The notes: a model not told the origin generated them from the sequence alone. DNA of 64,000 nucleotides from Actinospineispora eucalypti (GCA_014208095.1 JACHMT010000003.1:310001-374000); one strand, 5' to 3'; numbered from the stretch's first letter, positions 19,080 through 29,000 are shown. Program-made: numbers and translations.

Positions 19080-19726
19080 TGCCGTGGGCACTGGCGCGTG
19101 AGGTGACCTGGCGGCGGGTGCTGCGGCGCGCGGTGCTGCCGGTGGACAGCGCTTTCGGCACGATCGGCACCGCCTCGGTGGTGGCGCCGGGTCTGGCGCT
19201 GACCGCGTTGCACGTGGTCGGGCAGGAACCGCTGGACGGGCTGCGGGTGGGGTCGCGGGGCGTGCGTTCGGTGGCCACGTTGCCGCTGCTCGACTACCGC
19301 GAGGCGTACGGCCTGGCCACCCGGTCCCGGCTGCGCGCACAGCGCCTGGTCGGCGCGGACCCGGCCACCGACCTGGACACGGTGGACCTGGCGCTGCTGG
19401 TGGTGCCAGGTCTGCGTGGCCCCGCGCCTCGGCTCCGGACGACCCGGTTGAAGGCGGGCGAGCCGGTGATCGTGCCCGGCTACCCGTGCGGCCGGTGGAG
19501 CGTCACCCAAGGCCCGGTGACCGAGCTGGACGGCGCGGACTTCGCCGCACGGCTGCTGCTCGGCCCCGGCGCCAGTGGCGCGCCGGTGCTGGATCGCGAG
19601 GCCCGGCTGGTCGGCGTGGTCACCCTGGACCACGAAGCCGGCACCGTCTGCGTCGGCCAGCGCCTGGTGACCACGTTCCTGCGCAACATTCCGCCGGCGG
19701 AGCCGGCGCGCTGGGTCGGGCAGTGA
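19079..19726 (+). CDS. Trypsin-like serine protease (stand-alone)
   Basis: About 215 aa. ATG at 19079 overlaps the previous stop (TGATG); GTG at 19070 and 19076 are alternatives. The trypsin-like fold is recognisable from the triad context: His in TALHVVG, Asp in DTVDLALLVV and Ser in GPGASGAPVLD, followed by LVGVVT. No signal peptide is seen, so it is probably cytoplasmic. It resembles the two protease modules inside the giant upstream protein (TALHVVTG, VDLALIEV, GVSGGP). Actinobacterial conflict systems often carry stand-alone trypsin-like effectors of this size; assignment to such a system is inference. Confidence 0.8.
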   Translation: MPWALAREVTWRRVLRRAVLPVDSAFGTIGTASVVAPGLALTALHVVGQEPLDGLRVGSRGVRSVATLPLLDYREAYGLATRSRLRAQRLVGADPATDLDTVDLALLVVPGLRGPAPRLRTTRLKAGEPVIVPGYPCGRWSVTQGPVTELDGADFAARLLLGPGASGAPVLDREARLVGVVTLDHEAGTVCVGQRLVTTFLRNIPPAEPARWVGQ

Positions 19727-20224
19727 AGCCCACCTCGTCCCGGCTGCGCCGGTGCGTGCCGCCGGTGCGTACCTCGTTCGGCGTGCTCGGCACCGCCGTG
19801 GTGGTGGGCCATGGCCTGGCGCTCACCGCGCTCGACGTGGTGGCGCCGGAACCCGCCGAGCTGACCCTGGGGATCGGCCCCGGCCTCCCGGTGCTGGCCG
19901 TGGAGACGGAGGCCGCGAGCGAACTCGCGTTGCTGGTGGTGCCCGGCCTGGCCGGTCCGGCGCTGCGCCCTCGTGAGGAGCCGGCCTGGGTCGGTGAGCA
20001 CCTGCTGCTGCCCGGCTACCCCGGCGGCTACTGGGCTGTCGGCCAAGGTACGGTCGCCAGCGCCGCCCTTGGCCACTTCAGCCTCCGCGGGTCGTTTTCC
20101 CCCCGGCACGCCCGCGCTGGACGTCGCCGGCTGCCTGGTCGGCATCACCACTTCGGGTACCCGGTGTGCCGGCCCTCCCCGGCTGACCGGGTTCCTCGAC
20201 CAGCTCCTCGCGGTCGCCCTGTGA
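19723..20224 (+). pseudogene. Degenerate trypsin-like protease, frameshifted and lacking the triad
   Basis: GTG at 19723 overlaps the upstream TGA. The protein aligns by eye to its neighbour, but TALHVVG has become TALDVVA, VDLALL is SELALL, and the GxSGxP serine loop is PPGTPALD. All three catalytic positions are therefore lost. The frame breaks in the run TTTTCCCCCC near 20094-20104. Shifting by +1 there restores ALDVAGCLVGITTSG and a stop at 20222-20224. It is either a pseudogene or a sequencing error in a homopolymer within a pseudoenzyme gene. The altered triad residues at TALDVV and SELALL lie before the shift, so they do not depend on it. Confidence 0.75.
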
Positions 20225-20254
20225 CCGGCCGGGTTCGGCCAGGATGGAGGGGCG

Positions 20255-20616
20255 GTGAACGTCGTGGGTACCGAGATCGGCAAACACTCCGACGTGCGCT
20301 GCCTGTCGGTGCCGGGCGCGGCGGGGCGTCCTCCTGGCCGGTGGCCAAGGCCTCCGAGGAAGATCACGAGCGGTGGCGTGGCGTGGCGGACCGGTTGTTC
20401 GCCGCCATCGGCGCCTTGCAGGCGAAGGAGTCGGCGGCCAGCCTGCACCTGAGGCCGCCGTTTCGCGGCCGGCTCTTCTGGCACCTGCGGTACGCCCGGC
20501 GGAACCTGCTGCTGCGCCGGGACTACGACCGGGTGGCCGGCGACCTGCTCGATTACGTCCTGCGCCACCAGCAGGAGGAGCGCGAACGGCGGCGGCTCGA
20601 GGCGCTATCCTGGGCC
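20255..20616 (+). other. Ambiguous coding stretch preceding the AraC regulator
   Basis: GTG at 20255 has a strong ribosome-binding site (GGATGGAGGGG), but its frame loses coding character after about 25 codons. From about 20341 (GTG) another frame shows good coding bias and helical content (RLFAAIGALQAKES, LLDYVLRHQQEERERRR) and runs without a stop into the AraC gene. Possible explanations are a frameshifted small gene, an N-terminal extension of the AraC protein, or a sequencing error near 20320-20340. Confidence 0.4.
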
Positions 20617-21552
20617 ATGCGGCACGAGTTCAGTACCACCGACCCACAGCTGGCGATCGACTACCTCGGCAATGTCTATGGAACGAGCCTGCGGTTCGGC
20701 GGCGCCCGGGACGGCCGCTTGTTCAAGCACGCCCGCTCGGACGGGACCTCGTTCGCGGTGGACGACATCCAGCTGCCGGCGAACCTGTCCATCCGGCAGA
20801 CACCGGCCAAACCGTTGATCATCGGGCAGATCACCGCCGGCCGGATGGAACGCGAATGCGCCGGCCGCTGTGAACGGCTCGTGCCCGGCGACATCTTCGC
20901 CCACTCCGACTCACCCACCGTGATGAAGGCGCGAGAGCTGCGGGCGGCGGCGGTGACCATCGACGTGGCGGTGCTGGCCCAGGTCGCGGCCACCTCACCA
21001 GCCCGCGCGCCCGGCCCGGTGCGGCTGACCGGCTACCGGCCGATTTCGCCCGTCGCCGCACAGCGGTGGAACCGCGCCGTCGCCTACCTGCGCGCGGAGC
21101 TCGCCGACGGCGAGGCGCAACCACTCGTGATGGGTGCGGTCGCTCGATTACTGGCCGCGACAGTGTTGACCACGTTCCCCAACACGGCGCTGGTCGGCCC
21201 CACCGCGCAGGACCGGCGCGACGCCACCAGCGCCACCGCGCGAGCCGCGGTTGCCTACATCGAGGAGCACGCGCACCGGGATCTGAGCGTGGCCGACATC
21301 AGCGCCGCCGTGAACGTGAGCATCCGTGCGGTGCAGTTCGCTTTCCGTCGCCACCTGGACACCACGCCGATGGCCTACCTGCGCCGGGTCCGCCTGGAAC
21401 GCGCGCACCGCGACCTGCTCGCCGCCGACCCTCGCGACGGCGTCACGGTAACCATGATCGCCGCGCGTTGGGGCTTCCTCAGCCACAGCCGGTTCGCCGC
21501 GCGGTACCGCCGGGCCTACGACGTCACCCCCCGCCACACCTTGCACAGCTAA
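20617..21552 (+). CDS. AraC-family transcriptional regulator
   Basis: From ATG 20617 the protein is 311 aa, the usual length for this family. The N-terminal sensor domain starts FSTTDPQLAIDYLGNVYG and contains the pattern SFAVDDIQLPANLSI and LVPGDIFAH typical of the actinobacterial AraC-binding-like domain. The C-terminal double helix-turn-helix is clear: SVADISAAVNVSIRAVQFAF, then MAYLRRVRLERAH and IAARWGFLSHSRFAARYRR. The frame is open upstream (GTG at 20341), so a longer protein is possible. It likely regulates nearby or metabolic genes; the target is unknown. Confidence 0.85.
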   Translation: MRHEFSTTDPQLAIDYLGNVYGTSLRFGGARDGRLFKHARSDGTSFAVDDIQLPANLSIRQTPAKPLIIGQITAGRMERECAGRCERLVPGDIFAHSDSPTVMKARELRAAAVTIDVAVLAQVAATSPARAPGPVRLTGYRPISPVAAQRWNRAVAYLRAELADGEAQPLVMGAVARLLAATVLTTFPNTALVGPTAQDRRDATSATARAAVAYIEEHAHRDLSVADISAAVNVSIRAVQFAFRRHLDTTPMAYLRRVRLERAHRDLLAADPRDGVTVTMIAARWGFLSHSRFAARYRRAYDVTPRHTLHS

Positions 21553-21612
21553 CCCGCGCCCCGCGCTCGAGTTCGCGCGGAGATCGCCTCACGCACAGTT
21601 TGGGCACGCCGA

Positions 21613-21652
21613 GCACAGGTTGCGCCATGTGCGCGGCGTATGGAACCTGTGC
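21613..21652. promoter_or_regulatory. Inverted repeat between convergent genes
   Basis: GCACAGGTT (21613-21621) is repeated in inverse as AACCTGTGC (21644-21652) with a 22-base spacer. It lies in the 281-base gap between the AraC gene and the minus-strand membrane protein. No T-run follows, so an operator is as likely as a terminator. Confidence 0.4.
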
Positions 21653-21833
21653 GTGACCAGGCCAAACCGCCGACACGGTGCTGGCCCGCGTCAATCTCGA
21701 CGATCGCGTGACCGTTCTTCTGCCGTTGATCGCCGGCCGTGGCGCCTGGGCACCGCCAGAAACAACGTCATCCCTGCTGCGGGCGCTGTGACCCCGGCGG
21801 GTATCCGCGACGAGTAGCCGCGGGAGACCAAAG

Positions 21834-22541
21834 CTAGGCGGTGACGATGCTGCCCGCCCGCTCCTGGTGGGTGATGGCCTTGAGCAGGTACACGAACATC
21901 GCCGACACCCAGACGGTGAACGCGGTCACCGGGATCCACCAGGACATGATGCCGTCCCAGGCCAACGGGCCGCCCTTTAGGAAGTTGATGCCGGCGGCCG
22001 GGGCCGAGCCGATGGCGCACCAGAAGTTGATGTACGCGAGCGACCGGGGAAACACCGGCTCCGGCGAGTTGTCCCGCAGGATGGCGACGCCGATCACCGT
22101 CAGCTGCGCGACGAGCGGGTAGAACCCGCCGACGAACAACAGCCACGCCTGGTCGGACACCAACTGGATCAGCTCGGGCGCACGCTCGGCCCGGAAGGCC
22201 GCGGCTTCCAGGTTGGTGAGCGGGCCGATGATCACGATGATCAGGTAAGCGCCGAGCACCAGCTGCGCATATGCCAGCGGCGAATGTTCGCCCTCCACGC
22301 GCTTCAACTGCACCGAGATCACCGCGATGAACGGACCCAGCAGCCCGGTGCCAAGCATCGCCACCAGGCAGCCCAGCCGGATGCCGTTCCGGTTCTCGTT
22401 GAAGATCTGTGCCAGCTCGTCCGCGCTGAGGTTCGGCGACGGCGGCGGCACGAAGCGGGCCAGGATGAGGATCCCGATCAGGAACAGCAGGAGGAAGACC
22501 GGGGTGGACCACGCGCAGAGCCGCTGCGTACGACTGTTCAC
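21834..22541 (-). CDS. Multi-pass membrane protein of unknown function
   Basis: GTG start at 22541 with AAGGGAAAGG just upstream; about 235 aa. Hydrophobic helices are seen at about residues 9-29 (FLLLFLIGILILARF), 55-78, 95-115 (LGAYLIIVIIGPL), 140-165 and a final pair near the C-terminus (WWIPVTAFTVWVSAMFVYLL). There are no catalytic motifs. It starts 11 bases after the NTF2-like gene, so the two form an operon. Pairing of an NTF2-like protein and such a membrane protein suggests a catabolic or hydrophobic-substrate role, but this is inference only. Confidence 0.75.
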   Translation of the reverse strand: MNSRTQRLCAWSTPVFLLLFLIGILILARFVPPPSPNLSADELAQIFNENRNGIRLGCLVAMLGTGLLGPFIAVISVQLKRVEGEHSPLAYAQLVLGAYLIIVIIGPLTNLEAAAFRAERAPELIQLVSDQAWLLFVGGFYPLVAQLTVIGVAILRDNSPEPVFPRSLAYINFWCAIGSAPAAGINFLKGGPLAWDGIMSWWIPVTAFTVWVSAMFVYLLKAITHQERAGSIVTA

Positions 22542-22552
22542 TGCCTTTCCCT

Positions 22553-23071
22553 TCAGTCGGTGACCGGGTTGACGGAACCGTTGGCTTCGATCGACGTCCG
22601 ATCGGCTTCCAGCTGATGCCAGGCGTCGGCCGCCGGAGCCTGCGTACGCGCGTAGACGAAGACGAGCTGCCGGTTCGCGATCGCCCACCGACCGGACCGG
22701 CACTCGAACCGGTCCACGAACCTGGCTCCGACCAGGGTCTCCGGCATGGGGCCGACCGGGCCTTTCGGCGGGATGACGTTGTACAGATACGACTCGACCT
22801 GGGCGGCGTCGAGCAATTGATTGGGCACGCATCTGACAACCGCGTGTTGCACGGTCTCGTGAACACAACCGGGCTTGCGGAACCGGTGCACGAGTTCGAT
22901 GAATCCTCGCAGGTCAACACCGTAAATGCCGTCGAGCTCGACGGCGTCCTGGTGATAGCACTCGCGCAGCCGGCCTACGTCACGTGCATCGATCCCGCTG
23001 CTGTAGCGGTCCAGGCAGTCGTTCACCTGCGCCAGTACCCACATCTGCTCTGCGGCATCTGCCCGATTCAT
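22553..23071 (-). CDS. NTF2/SnoaL-like protein
   Basis: 172 aa, ATG start. The alpha+beta cone pattern of SnoaL-like proteins is visible: helix VNDCLDRYSSGIDARDVGRLRE, then YHQDAVELDGIYG, then RFVDRFECRSGRWAIANRQLV near the end. Members of this fold act as small isomerases, hydratases or dehydratases, or bind ligands. Asp and His residues of the cavity are present (DARD, YHQDA, CVHETV). It is first gene of an operon with the membrane protein. Substrate is unknown. Confidence 0.75.
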   Translation of the reverse strand: MNRADAAEQMWVLAQVNDCLDRYSSGIDARDVGRLRECYHQDAVELDGIYGVDLRGFIELVHRFRKPGCVHETVQHAVVRCVPNQLLDAAQVESYLYNVIPPKGPVGPMPETLVGARFVDRFECRSGRWAIANRQLVFVYARTQAPAADAWHQLEADRTSIEANGSVNPVTD

Positions 23072-23185
23072 TCGTTCGCCTCACACGCTCGCGTAGTGAC
23101 GTGCCCACACGCTGGTGCACAGCCACCCCTCGCGCGAGTACCGAACACGCCGGCCTGGCCAGCGATGAGCCGGAAAACGAATAAC

Positions 23186-23222
23186 GGCCCCTGGCTCGAC
23201 GATCTCGTCGGAGCCAGGGGCC
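23186..23222 (-). terminator. Strong hairpin, probable terminator of the cstA operon
   Basis: GGCCCCTGGCTC (23186-23197) pairs perfectly with GAGCCAGGGGCC (23211-23222), with further partial pairing in the loop. Read on the minus strand it is followed by a T-rich stretch (GTTATTCGTTTT), as expected for an intrinsic terminator after the small gene ending at 23270. Confidence 0.75.
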
Positions 23223-23269
23223 GCCCCCTCAAGGTGATTCGGTCACCTCAGCAGGGTGGTTCGGTCACC

Positions 23270-23497
23270 TCAGCCGGGCGGCAGAGCCCGGAGGTGACAT
23301 TGCGTGCGCCGTCGTTGCTCCCGTGCTGCCACACGGTGCTCGACGCCGCAGTAGCGCACCTGCTGCTCCCCGCCGGTCGGGCGGGGCAGCGGCCGGCTGC
23401 ATCCGGCCAGTGCGCAACGGGGCCGCTCGAGGGCCAACGCCGCGCGGTTCGGCAGCAGGTGTGTGACCGACGCCGGTAGGTGATGCAGCCGGCTCAT
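23270..23497 (-). CDS. Small Cys-containing protein downstream of cstA
   Basis: 75 aa. ATG at 23497 overlaps the cstA stop (ATGA) and is preceded by GAGGAGG, so translational coupling is likely. The sequence is rich in Arg and has the spacing C-ALAGC...RYCGVEHRVAAREQRRR, similar to small treble-clef or zinc-ribbon proteins that end in an Arg-rich helix. A short regulator or chaperone of CstA is possible. A hairpin terminator follows at 23186-23222. Confidence 0.65.
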   Translation of the reverse strand: MSRLHHLPASVTHLLPNRAALALERPRCALAGCSRPLPRPTGGEQQVRYCGVEHRVAAREQRRRTQCHLRALPPG

Positions 23498-25656
23498 TCC
23501 GGCGCACCTCCTCGGCCGGTGTGCACCAGCTCGTCGTGTCCCCGCTTGCCCGAATCGTTCAGCTCGATCTTGGAGTGCTCGAACGGTGCCTCCGAGCTGG
23601 GAATCGGATCGGAACTGAGCAGCGCCTTTGCACACACCCTGGTGGCGTCCAGGATGACGATGATGATCAGCGCCGCGAACAGGATGGACAGCACGCCGTC
23701 CACGTAGGAATTGGTGATCACCGTGTGCATCTGGTCCAGGTTCTTCGCCGGGCCGAGCACCTTGCCCTGTGCCAGCGCGTCGGAGAACTTGTGCGCCTGG
23801 GCGAAGAAACCCAGCTTGGGGTCGCTGGAGAAGATCTTCTGCCAGCTGGCGGTCAGCGTCACTGCCGCGTCCCAGGCCAGCGGGATCCCGGTCACCCAGG
23901 CCCACTTGGCCTTGCCGCTCTTGATCAGCAGCGTGGTGCACACCGTCAGCGCAACGGCGGCCAACAGCTGGTTGGCGATGCCGAACAGCGGGAACAGCTG
24001 GTTGATGCCGCCCAGCGGGTCGGTAACCCCGACGTAGAGGAAGTAGCCCCACGCGCCGACCACAGCGGCGCTGGTCAGGTACAGCCCCGGCTTCCATGAC
24101 ACATCGCGCAGCGGCTTGTAGACGTTGCCGAGCGTGTCCTGCAGCATGAACCGGCCGACCCGGGTGCCCGCGTCCACCGTGGTGAGGATGAATAGGGCCT
24201 CGAACATGATCGCGAAGTGGTACCAGAACGCCTTCAGCCCGGCGCCGCCGAACACGGCGGAGAAGATCTCCGACATGCCCAGCGCGAAGGTCGGCGCGCC
24301 ACCGGTGCGGGCCACCAGGGTGTGTTCCTGCACCGCCGCGGCCGCCGAGGTGAGCGTCTCCGGGGTGATCGCGAAGCCCAGGTTGTTCACCGCCGCCGAA
24401 GCCGTCTGCACCGTGTTCCCCAGCAGACCCGCCGGCGCGTTGATCGCGTAGTACAGACCGGGGTCGATGATGCACGCCGCGATCAGCGCCATGATCGCCA
24501 CGAACGACTCCATCAGCATGGCGCCGTAGCCGATCATCCGGATCTGGGATTCCTTCTGGATCATCTTCGGAGTGGTGCCGGAGGAGATCAGCGCGTGGAA
24601 CCCGGACAGCGCCCCACACGCGATCGTGATGAACACGAACGGGAACAACCCGCCCGCGAATACCGGACCGGCACCGGAAGCGGCGAACTTGCTGAACGCG
24701 TCGGCCTGCAGCACCGGCGCGGCGAGCAGCACGCTCACCGCGAGCAGCGCGATCGTGCCGATCTTCATGAACGTGGTCAGGTAGTCACGCGGGGCCAGCA
24801 GCATCCACACCGGCAGCACCGACGCGGCGAAGCCGTAGACCACCAGCCACCACACCAGCGTGGTCGGCTTCAGGGTGAACGTGGCGGCCAGCCCGGACTG
24901 CGCCACCCAACTGCCGGACACGATCGCCAGCAGCAGCAGCGCCACGCCGATCGCGGAAACCTCGAGCACCCGCCCCGGCCGCATCACCCGCAGGTAGAAG
25001 CCCATGAACAGCGCGATCGGGATGGTCATCGCAATGGAGAAAGTCCCCCACGGCGACTCGGCCAGCGCGTTCACCACGACCAGCGCCAGCACCGCCAGCA
25101 GAATGATCATGATGGCGAATACCGCGATCAGGCCGGCGGCGCCGCCGATCGGGCCGATCTCGTCCCGGGCCATCTGCCCCAGCGAGCGGCCGTTGCGGCG
25201 CATGGAGAAGAACAGCACCACCATGTCCTGCACCGCGCCGGCGAAGATGACGCCGACGATGATCCAGATCGTGCCGGGCAGGTAGCCCATCTGGGCCGCG
25301 AGCACCGGGCCGACCAGGGGACCGGCACCGGCGATCGCGGCGAAGTGGTGGCCGAACAGAACCCGCCTATCGGTCGGGTGGAAGTCCACCCCGTTGTTCA
25401 GCCGCTCGGCCGGGGTGGCCCGGCGGTCGTCGACCTGCAACACCCGGCGCGAGATGAACCTCGCGTAGAACCGGTAACCGATGGCATAGGAGCCGAGGGC
25501 GGCGGCCACCAACCAGATGGCGGAGATCCGCTCGCCGCGGGCCAGCGCGATTGCCCCCCACGCGATCGCACCGACTACCGCGACGGCGGCCCACACCAGC
25601 ACCGACTTGGTGCTGACCTTGCTGCTTCGATGGGTCGGGGTCGTCGGGGCGGTCAT
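23494..25656 (-). CDS. cstA: CstA family transporter (carbon starvation protein A)
   Basis: About 720 aa, close to the roughly 700 aa of well-studied CstA proteins. CstA proteins import peptides or pyruvate under carbon limitation. Many transmembrane helices are visible, along with family hallmarks: FGHHFAAIAGAGPLVGPVLA near residue 100, MRRNGRSLGQ, SGTTPKMIQKE, and a long loop then FEALFILTTVDAGTRVGRFM. ATG at 25656 overlaps the stop of the DUF3311 gene (TGATG), so they are co-transcribed; GTG at 25659 is an alternative start. The substrate is not decidable from sequence. Confidence 0.92.
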   Translation of the reverse strand: MTAPTTPTHRSSKVSTKSVLVWAAVAVVGAIAWGAIALARGERISAIWLVAAALGSYAIGYRFYARFISRRVLQVDDRRATPAERLNNGVDFHPTDRRVLFGHHFAAIAGAGPLVGPVLAAQMGYLPGTIWIIVGVIFAGAVQDMVVLFFSMRRNGRSLGQMARDEIGPIGGAAGLIAVFAIMIILLAVLALVVVNALAESPWGTFSIAMTIPIALFMGFYLRVMRPGRVLEVSAIGVALLLLAIVSGSWVAQSGLAATFTLKPTTLVWWLVVYGFAASVLPVWMLLAPRDYLTTFMKIGTIALLAVSVLLAAPVLQADAFSKFAASGAGPVFAGGLFPFVFITIACGALSGFHALISSGTTPKMIQKESQIRMIGYGAMLMESFVAIMALIAACIIDPGLYYAINAPAGLLGNTVQTASAAVNNLGFAITPETLTSAAAAVQEHTLVARTGGAPTFALGMSEIFSAVFGGAGLKAFWYHFAIMFEALFILTTVDAGTRVGRFMLQDTLGNVYKPLRDVSWKPGLYLTSAAVVGAWGYFLYVGVTDPLGGINQLFPLFGIANQLLAAVALTVCTTLLIKSGKAKWAWVTGIPLAWDAAVTLTASWQKIFSSDPKLGFFAQAHKFSDALAQGKVLGPAKNLDQMHTVITNSYVDGVLSILFAALIIIVILDATRVCAKALLSSDPIPSSEAPFEHSKIELNDSGKRGHDELVHTGRGGAPE

Positions 25657-25895
25657 CACTCACCACCCCGGTTCCAGCGGTGCAGGGCCAGGCACGCGAC
25701 GGCCATCAGCGCCGGCGTGAGGAAGGCCCACATGAACTGGTACCAGTAGAAATAGGGGGCGCCGAACAATCCGGGCGACTTGCTGGCATAGAACGGCACC
25801 CACAACAGCGCCACGAACGGCGCCAGCAGACAGGCCGCCGCCACCACCTTCGGCAGGGGCCGCGATCGGCCCTGCCACGTCTGATGGGCCACCAT
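25656..25895 (-). CDS. DUF3311-type small membrane protein
   Basis: 79 aa, ATG at 25895 with GAGAGGA upstream. Two hydrophobic helices: VVAAACLLAPFVALLWVPFY, and FYWYQFMWAFLTPALMAVAC, containing the FYWYQ motif seen in DUF3311 proteins. That family normally precedes sodium/solute symporters. Here it precedes CstA with a one-base overlap, which suggests it acts as an accessory subunit of the importer (inference). Upstream (25896-26003) is the promoter region, with a run of A on the minus strand next to the giant gene end. Confidence 0.8.
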   Translation of the reverse strand: MVAHQTWQGRSRPLPKVVAAACLLAPFVALLWVPFYASKSPGLFGAPYFYWYQFMWAFLTPALMAVACLALHRWNRGGE

Positions 25896-26003
25896 CGTCG
25901 TCCTCTCTGATCGACGAGCCGGCCGCGAACGCCGGCGTTCTGCAGAGAGTTGCGCCACACCGCCACTCGGTTTACCCGGATACTGAATTTTTTTTCTCGC
26001 GCT

Positions 26004-29000
26004 TCACCGGCGGCCCCGGAATCTGGACAGGAACCCACCCGGCGCGGCGTCGGCCGCGACCACCAGGGCTCCGCGGTTGATCACCAGGACGTGGTCGGCA
26101 CCGTAGCCGCTCGGGCGGATCGCGTCTACGCCGCGGATCGCGGCCCACACACCCAGGTCCTCCATCGCCCGGGCCAGCGCGGGCTCGCCGTTTGCCCGGG
26201 CCGTTGCGATGTCGCGCCCCTGCAGGGTCCCGGCGGTGAGGTCGTCGAGCACCACCGCGTCCGGCCGGAGGAAGGCGCGGATCAGCGCGCCGTCCCGGCC
26301 GCGCCCGCCCTTGCCCCTGACGTAGAGGGACTCGGTCATGCCCCCGTCGGTGCTGAAGTTGTGTCCGGTGCCCCGGAAGTCGCGGGCGTATCCGATGAAC
26401 GGGGCGTCGCCGGTGAGGAAGTCATGGGCGTTGGCGGCGGCGTCCTCCCCCCGGATGCCCCGGTACAGCGGCAGGTAGCCGTGGGCGCGCAGCATCGCCG
26501 CGGTCTGTGCGTCCACCGGCGTCGGCAGGCCGTTCATGCTCTGGAAGTACAGCGCCGCGCGCTGGGCCTGGTCCGGGGGCAGCGTGGCGATCTCGCGCAG
26601 CCTCGGCGTGTGCCAGGCGTCCAGCGGGGTACGGGGGGACGGCTCGCCGGCGCCGACGTACTCGCCGATGTGCTCGGACAGCCTCGGCCCGGCGGCCATG
26701 CCGGAGTCGTGCACGGTGATCGCCACGGTGTTCTCCGGTGCCCGGGTGAGCACGTCGTGGCCGTCGTAGTACTCCGTGCCCCCCGAACGGCGGACGCCGA
26801 GGATCACGTGGCCGGTGCCGTCCGGGTTGGCTAGCCAGGCGAACACCCGGGTGCCGACCAGGGTGCCGGCCATCCGCCGGTCCAGGTCACCGGGGCCGGT
26901 CAGCTCGGTGTGGGCGTTGTACTTGCCCTCGAAGTAGGGCTGAACCGCGTCGGTCACCTGCTCGGAGGCGAACGGCACCGGGACCTCGTCCGGGTTGACG
27001 GCCTCCGGGTGCGCCGACTCGGCGCGGGCGTCCGCCTCGCAGGCGCACCGGCGGTCCGGGCCGAGCGGCAGGTCCCCGCCGTACAGGTCCCCCGCGTCGA
27101 GGGCCAGCGCGTCGCCGTCGACGAGTTCGTATCCGCCGTCCTCGACCGGCCACCCGTCGTCGGGGGCCGGCGGGTCGTTGTGCCGCCCGACCCACTCGGC
27201 CGCCCAGTCCATCCGGCGGGTGAGCCGATCGCGCAGATGCCCCTCGGGGATGGTCTCCGTGAGCTCGTCGCGCATCCTCAGCGCGTCGGCGAACTGGTCT
27301 GCGATCTCGTCGTCGGTGAGGCCGCGGAACACCGGCACGTTGCGCAGCTGGGCGAAGGTGCTCTCCGGGTCGTCGGCGGCGCTGGTGAGGATCTTGTCCA
27401 TGTCTACCTGGACGGCGATGCCGTCCTCGGTGCGCCGCAGGTTGTCGTCCATGCCGTCCTCGTCGTTCAGCATGAAAGCCAGGCCGAACCGTTTCCGTAT
27501 CTGCTCGCGCAGCGGGCCGGAGGTGTACTCGCCGGATTCCAGCGGCCGGCTGTTCTCCAGGTACTTGCTGATGTGCACGGTTTGGCCGGCCTCGACGATC
27601 GTCTCGCCGGTTTCCGGGTCCACGATCGGTTCGGTGTTGCGGGACAGCCAGGCGTCCACCACGGGGATCCCGGCGACCCGGTAGAACCGCGCGCCGTGCA
27701 CGGCCCGGACCAGGGCCTCCTCCTCGCCACCGCTGTACACCACGAACCGGTTGCCGGCCTCGTCGAGCACCTCGGAAACCCGGCGGCGGCCCGGACTGAG
27801 TTCGGGCCCCCGGCCCTCGTTCTCCGCCAGGTACCGGAGCTTTTCCGCCTCCGGCATGATCGCCCACCAGTCCAGCGACCGCACGTAGGTGAACCGTCCC
27901 TGCTCCCGGGTGCCGACCTCGGCGCCGAGATGGTCGGACAGCTTCAGGCCGGGATCGGTTCGCCGGCCCGACCCGGCGACGGTGACCGCCACGGTGCTGT
28001 CCGGCGCGGTGTCCAGCACCTGGTCCCCGTCGAGGTACTCCATCCCGGTGGCGGTGCGGCGGGCGAAGATCACGTGGCCGATGCGGTTGCGGGTCCAGAC
28101 GAAGAACTTGTCGCCGGGCTTGGCGCCGGCCGTCCGCTGGTTCAGACCGGCGGCGTCGGTCAGCTCGGTGTGGCCGTCGAACTCGTTCTCGATGTCCTCC
28201 TGGGCCGAATCGGTGTCGCGCTCCCGGGTGCTGGGCGCGGGAATGGTGACCGGCTTGGTCGGGTCGGTCTGCCGGGCCAGCGTCTTGGCCCGGATCACGC
28301 AGCTGTTGTCACAGCCGGCGGCCTGCCGGCCGGGTTGCATCGGCTGGAGGTGGACGGTCGGGGCGAGGTGCGAGAACGCGATCGGGGCCGCGTTGAGCAC
28401 CAGGTCGGCGCCGAGCTCGCTGATCGCCTCGGTCCGCCGTTCGGAGGGCAGTTGGGGCAGCTTGGCCAGCTGCTCGGCGATGGATACCGCGCCGGCGCCG
28501 ATGGCCGCGCCCTGCAGGATCACCGCAGGCTGTCCCCTGGCGGCCAGGATCTCGGCGTTCCGCGCCGAGACCAGTACCCGGGTCTCGGCCATCGTGCGGC
28601 CCACGATCGGGGCGACCGATGGTGCCACCAGCATCTCGCTGAGCGCGCGGCTGGCCAGCCCGCCGGAGAGGGCGCCGAGCACGTTCGCCCCCAGGGAGAG
28701 CCAGAGTCCCCGGGCGGTGGAGTTGGTGAACGGGTTGATGCTCTGGTTGTGCATCACACGGGTGACGCCCTGGAGGATGACCCTGGATGCGCCGTAGGCC
28801 AACGACCCGCCGATCATGGCCACGCCGAGGGTCGAGCCGGCACCGGTGGCGGTCAGCGCGATGCCGCCGAGCAGCATGGCCGGGGCGACGATCTTGTCGC
28901 CGATCCACTCGATGGTCGATGTGTTGTGCGCGTCCACCGTGGTCAGCTTCGAGGGATCGCCGCCGTTGGCCAGCTCGTTGGTGACGATCAACTTGCCGTT

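Noticed and set aside
21620..21817. 65-codon ORF between the AraC gene and the membrane protein
   Set aside because: Arg/Ser/Gly-rich with no domain, no ribosome-binding site, and it starts at TTG within an inverted repeat.
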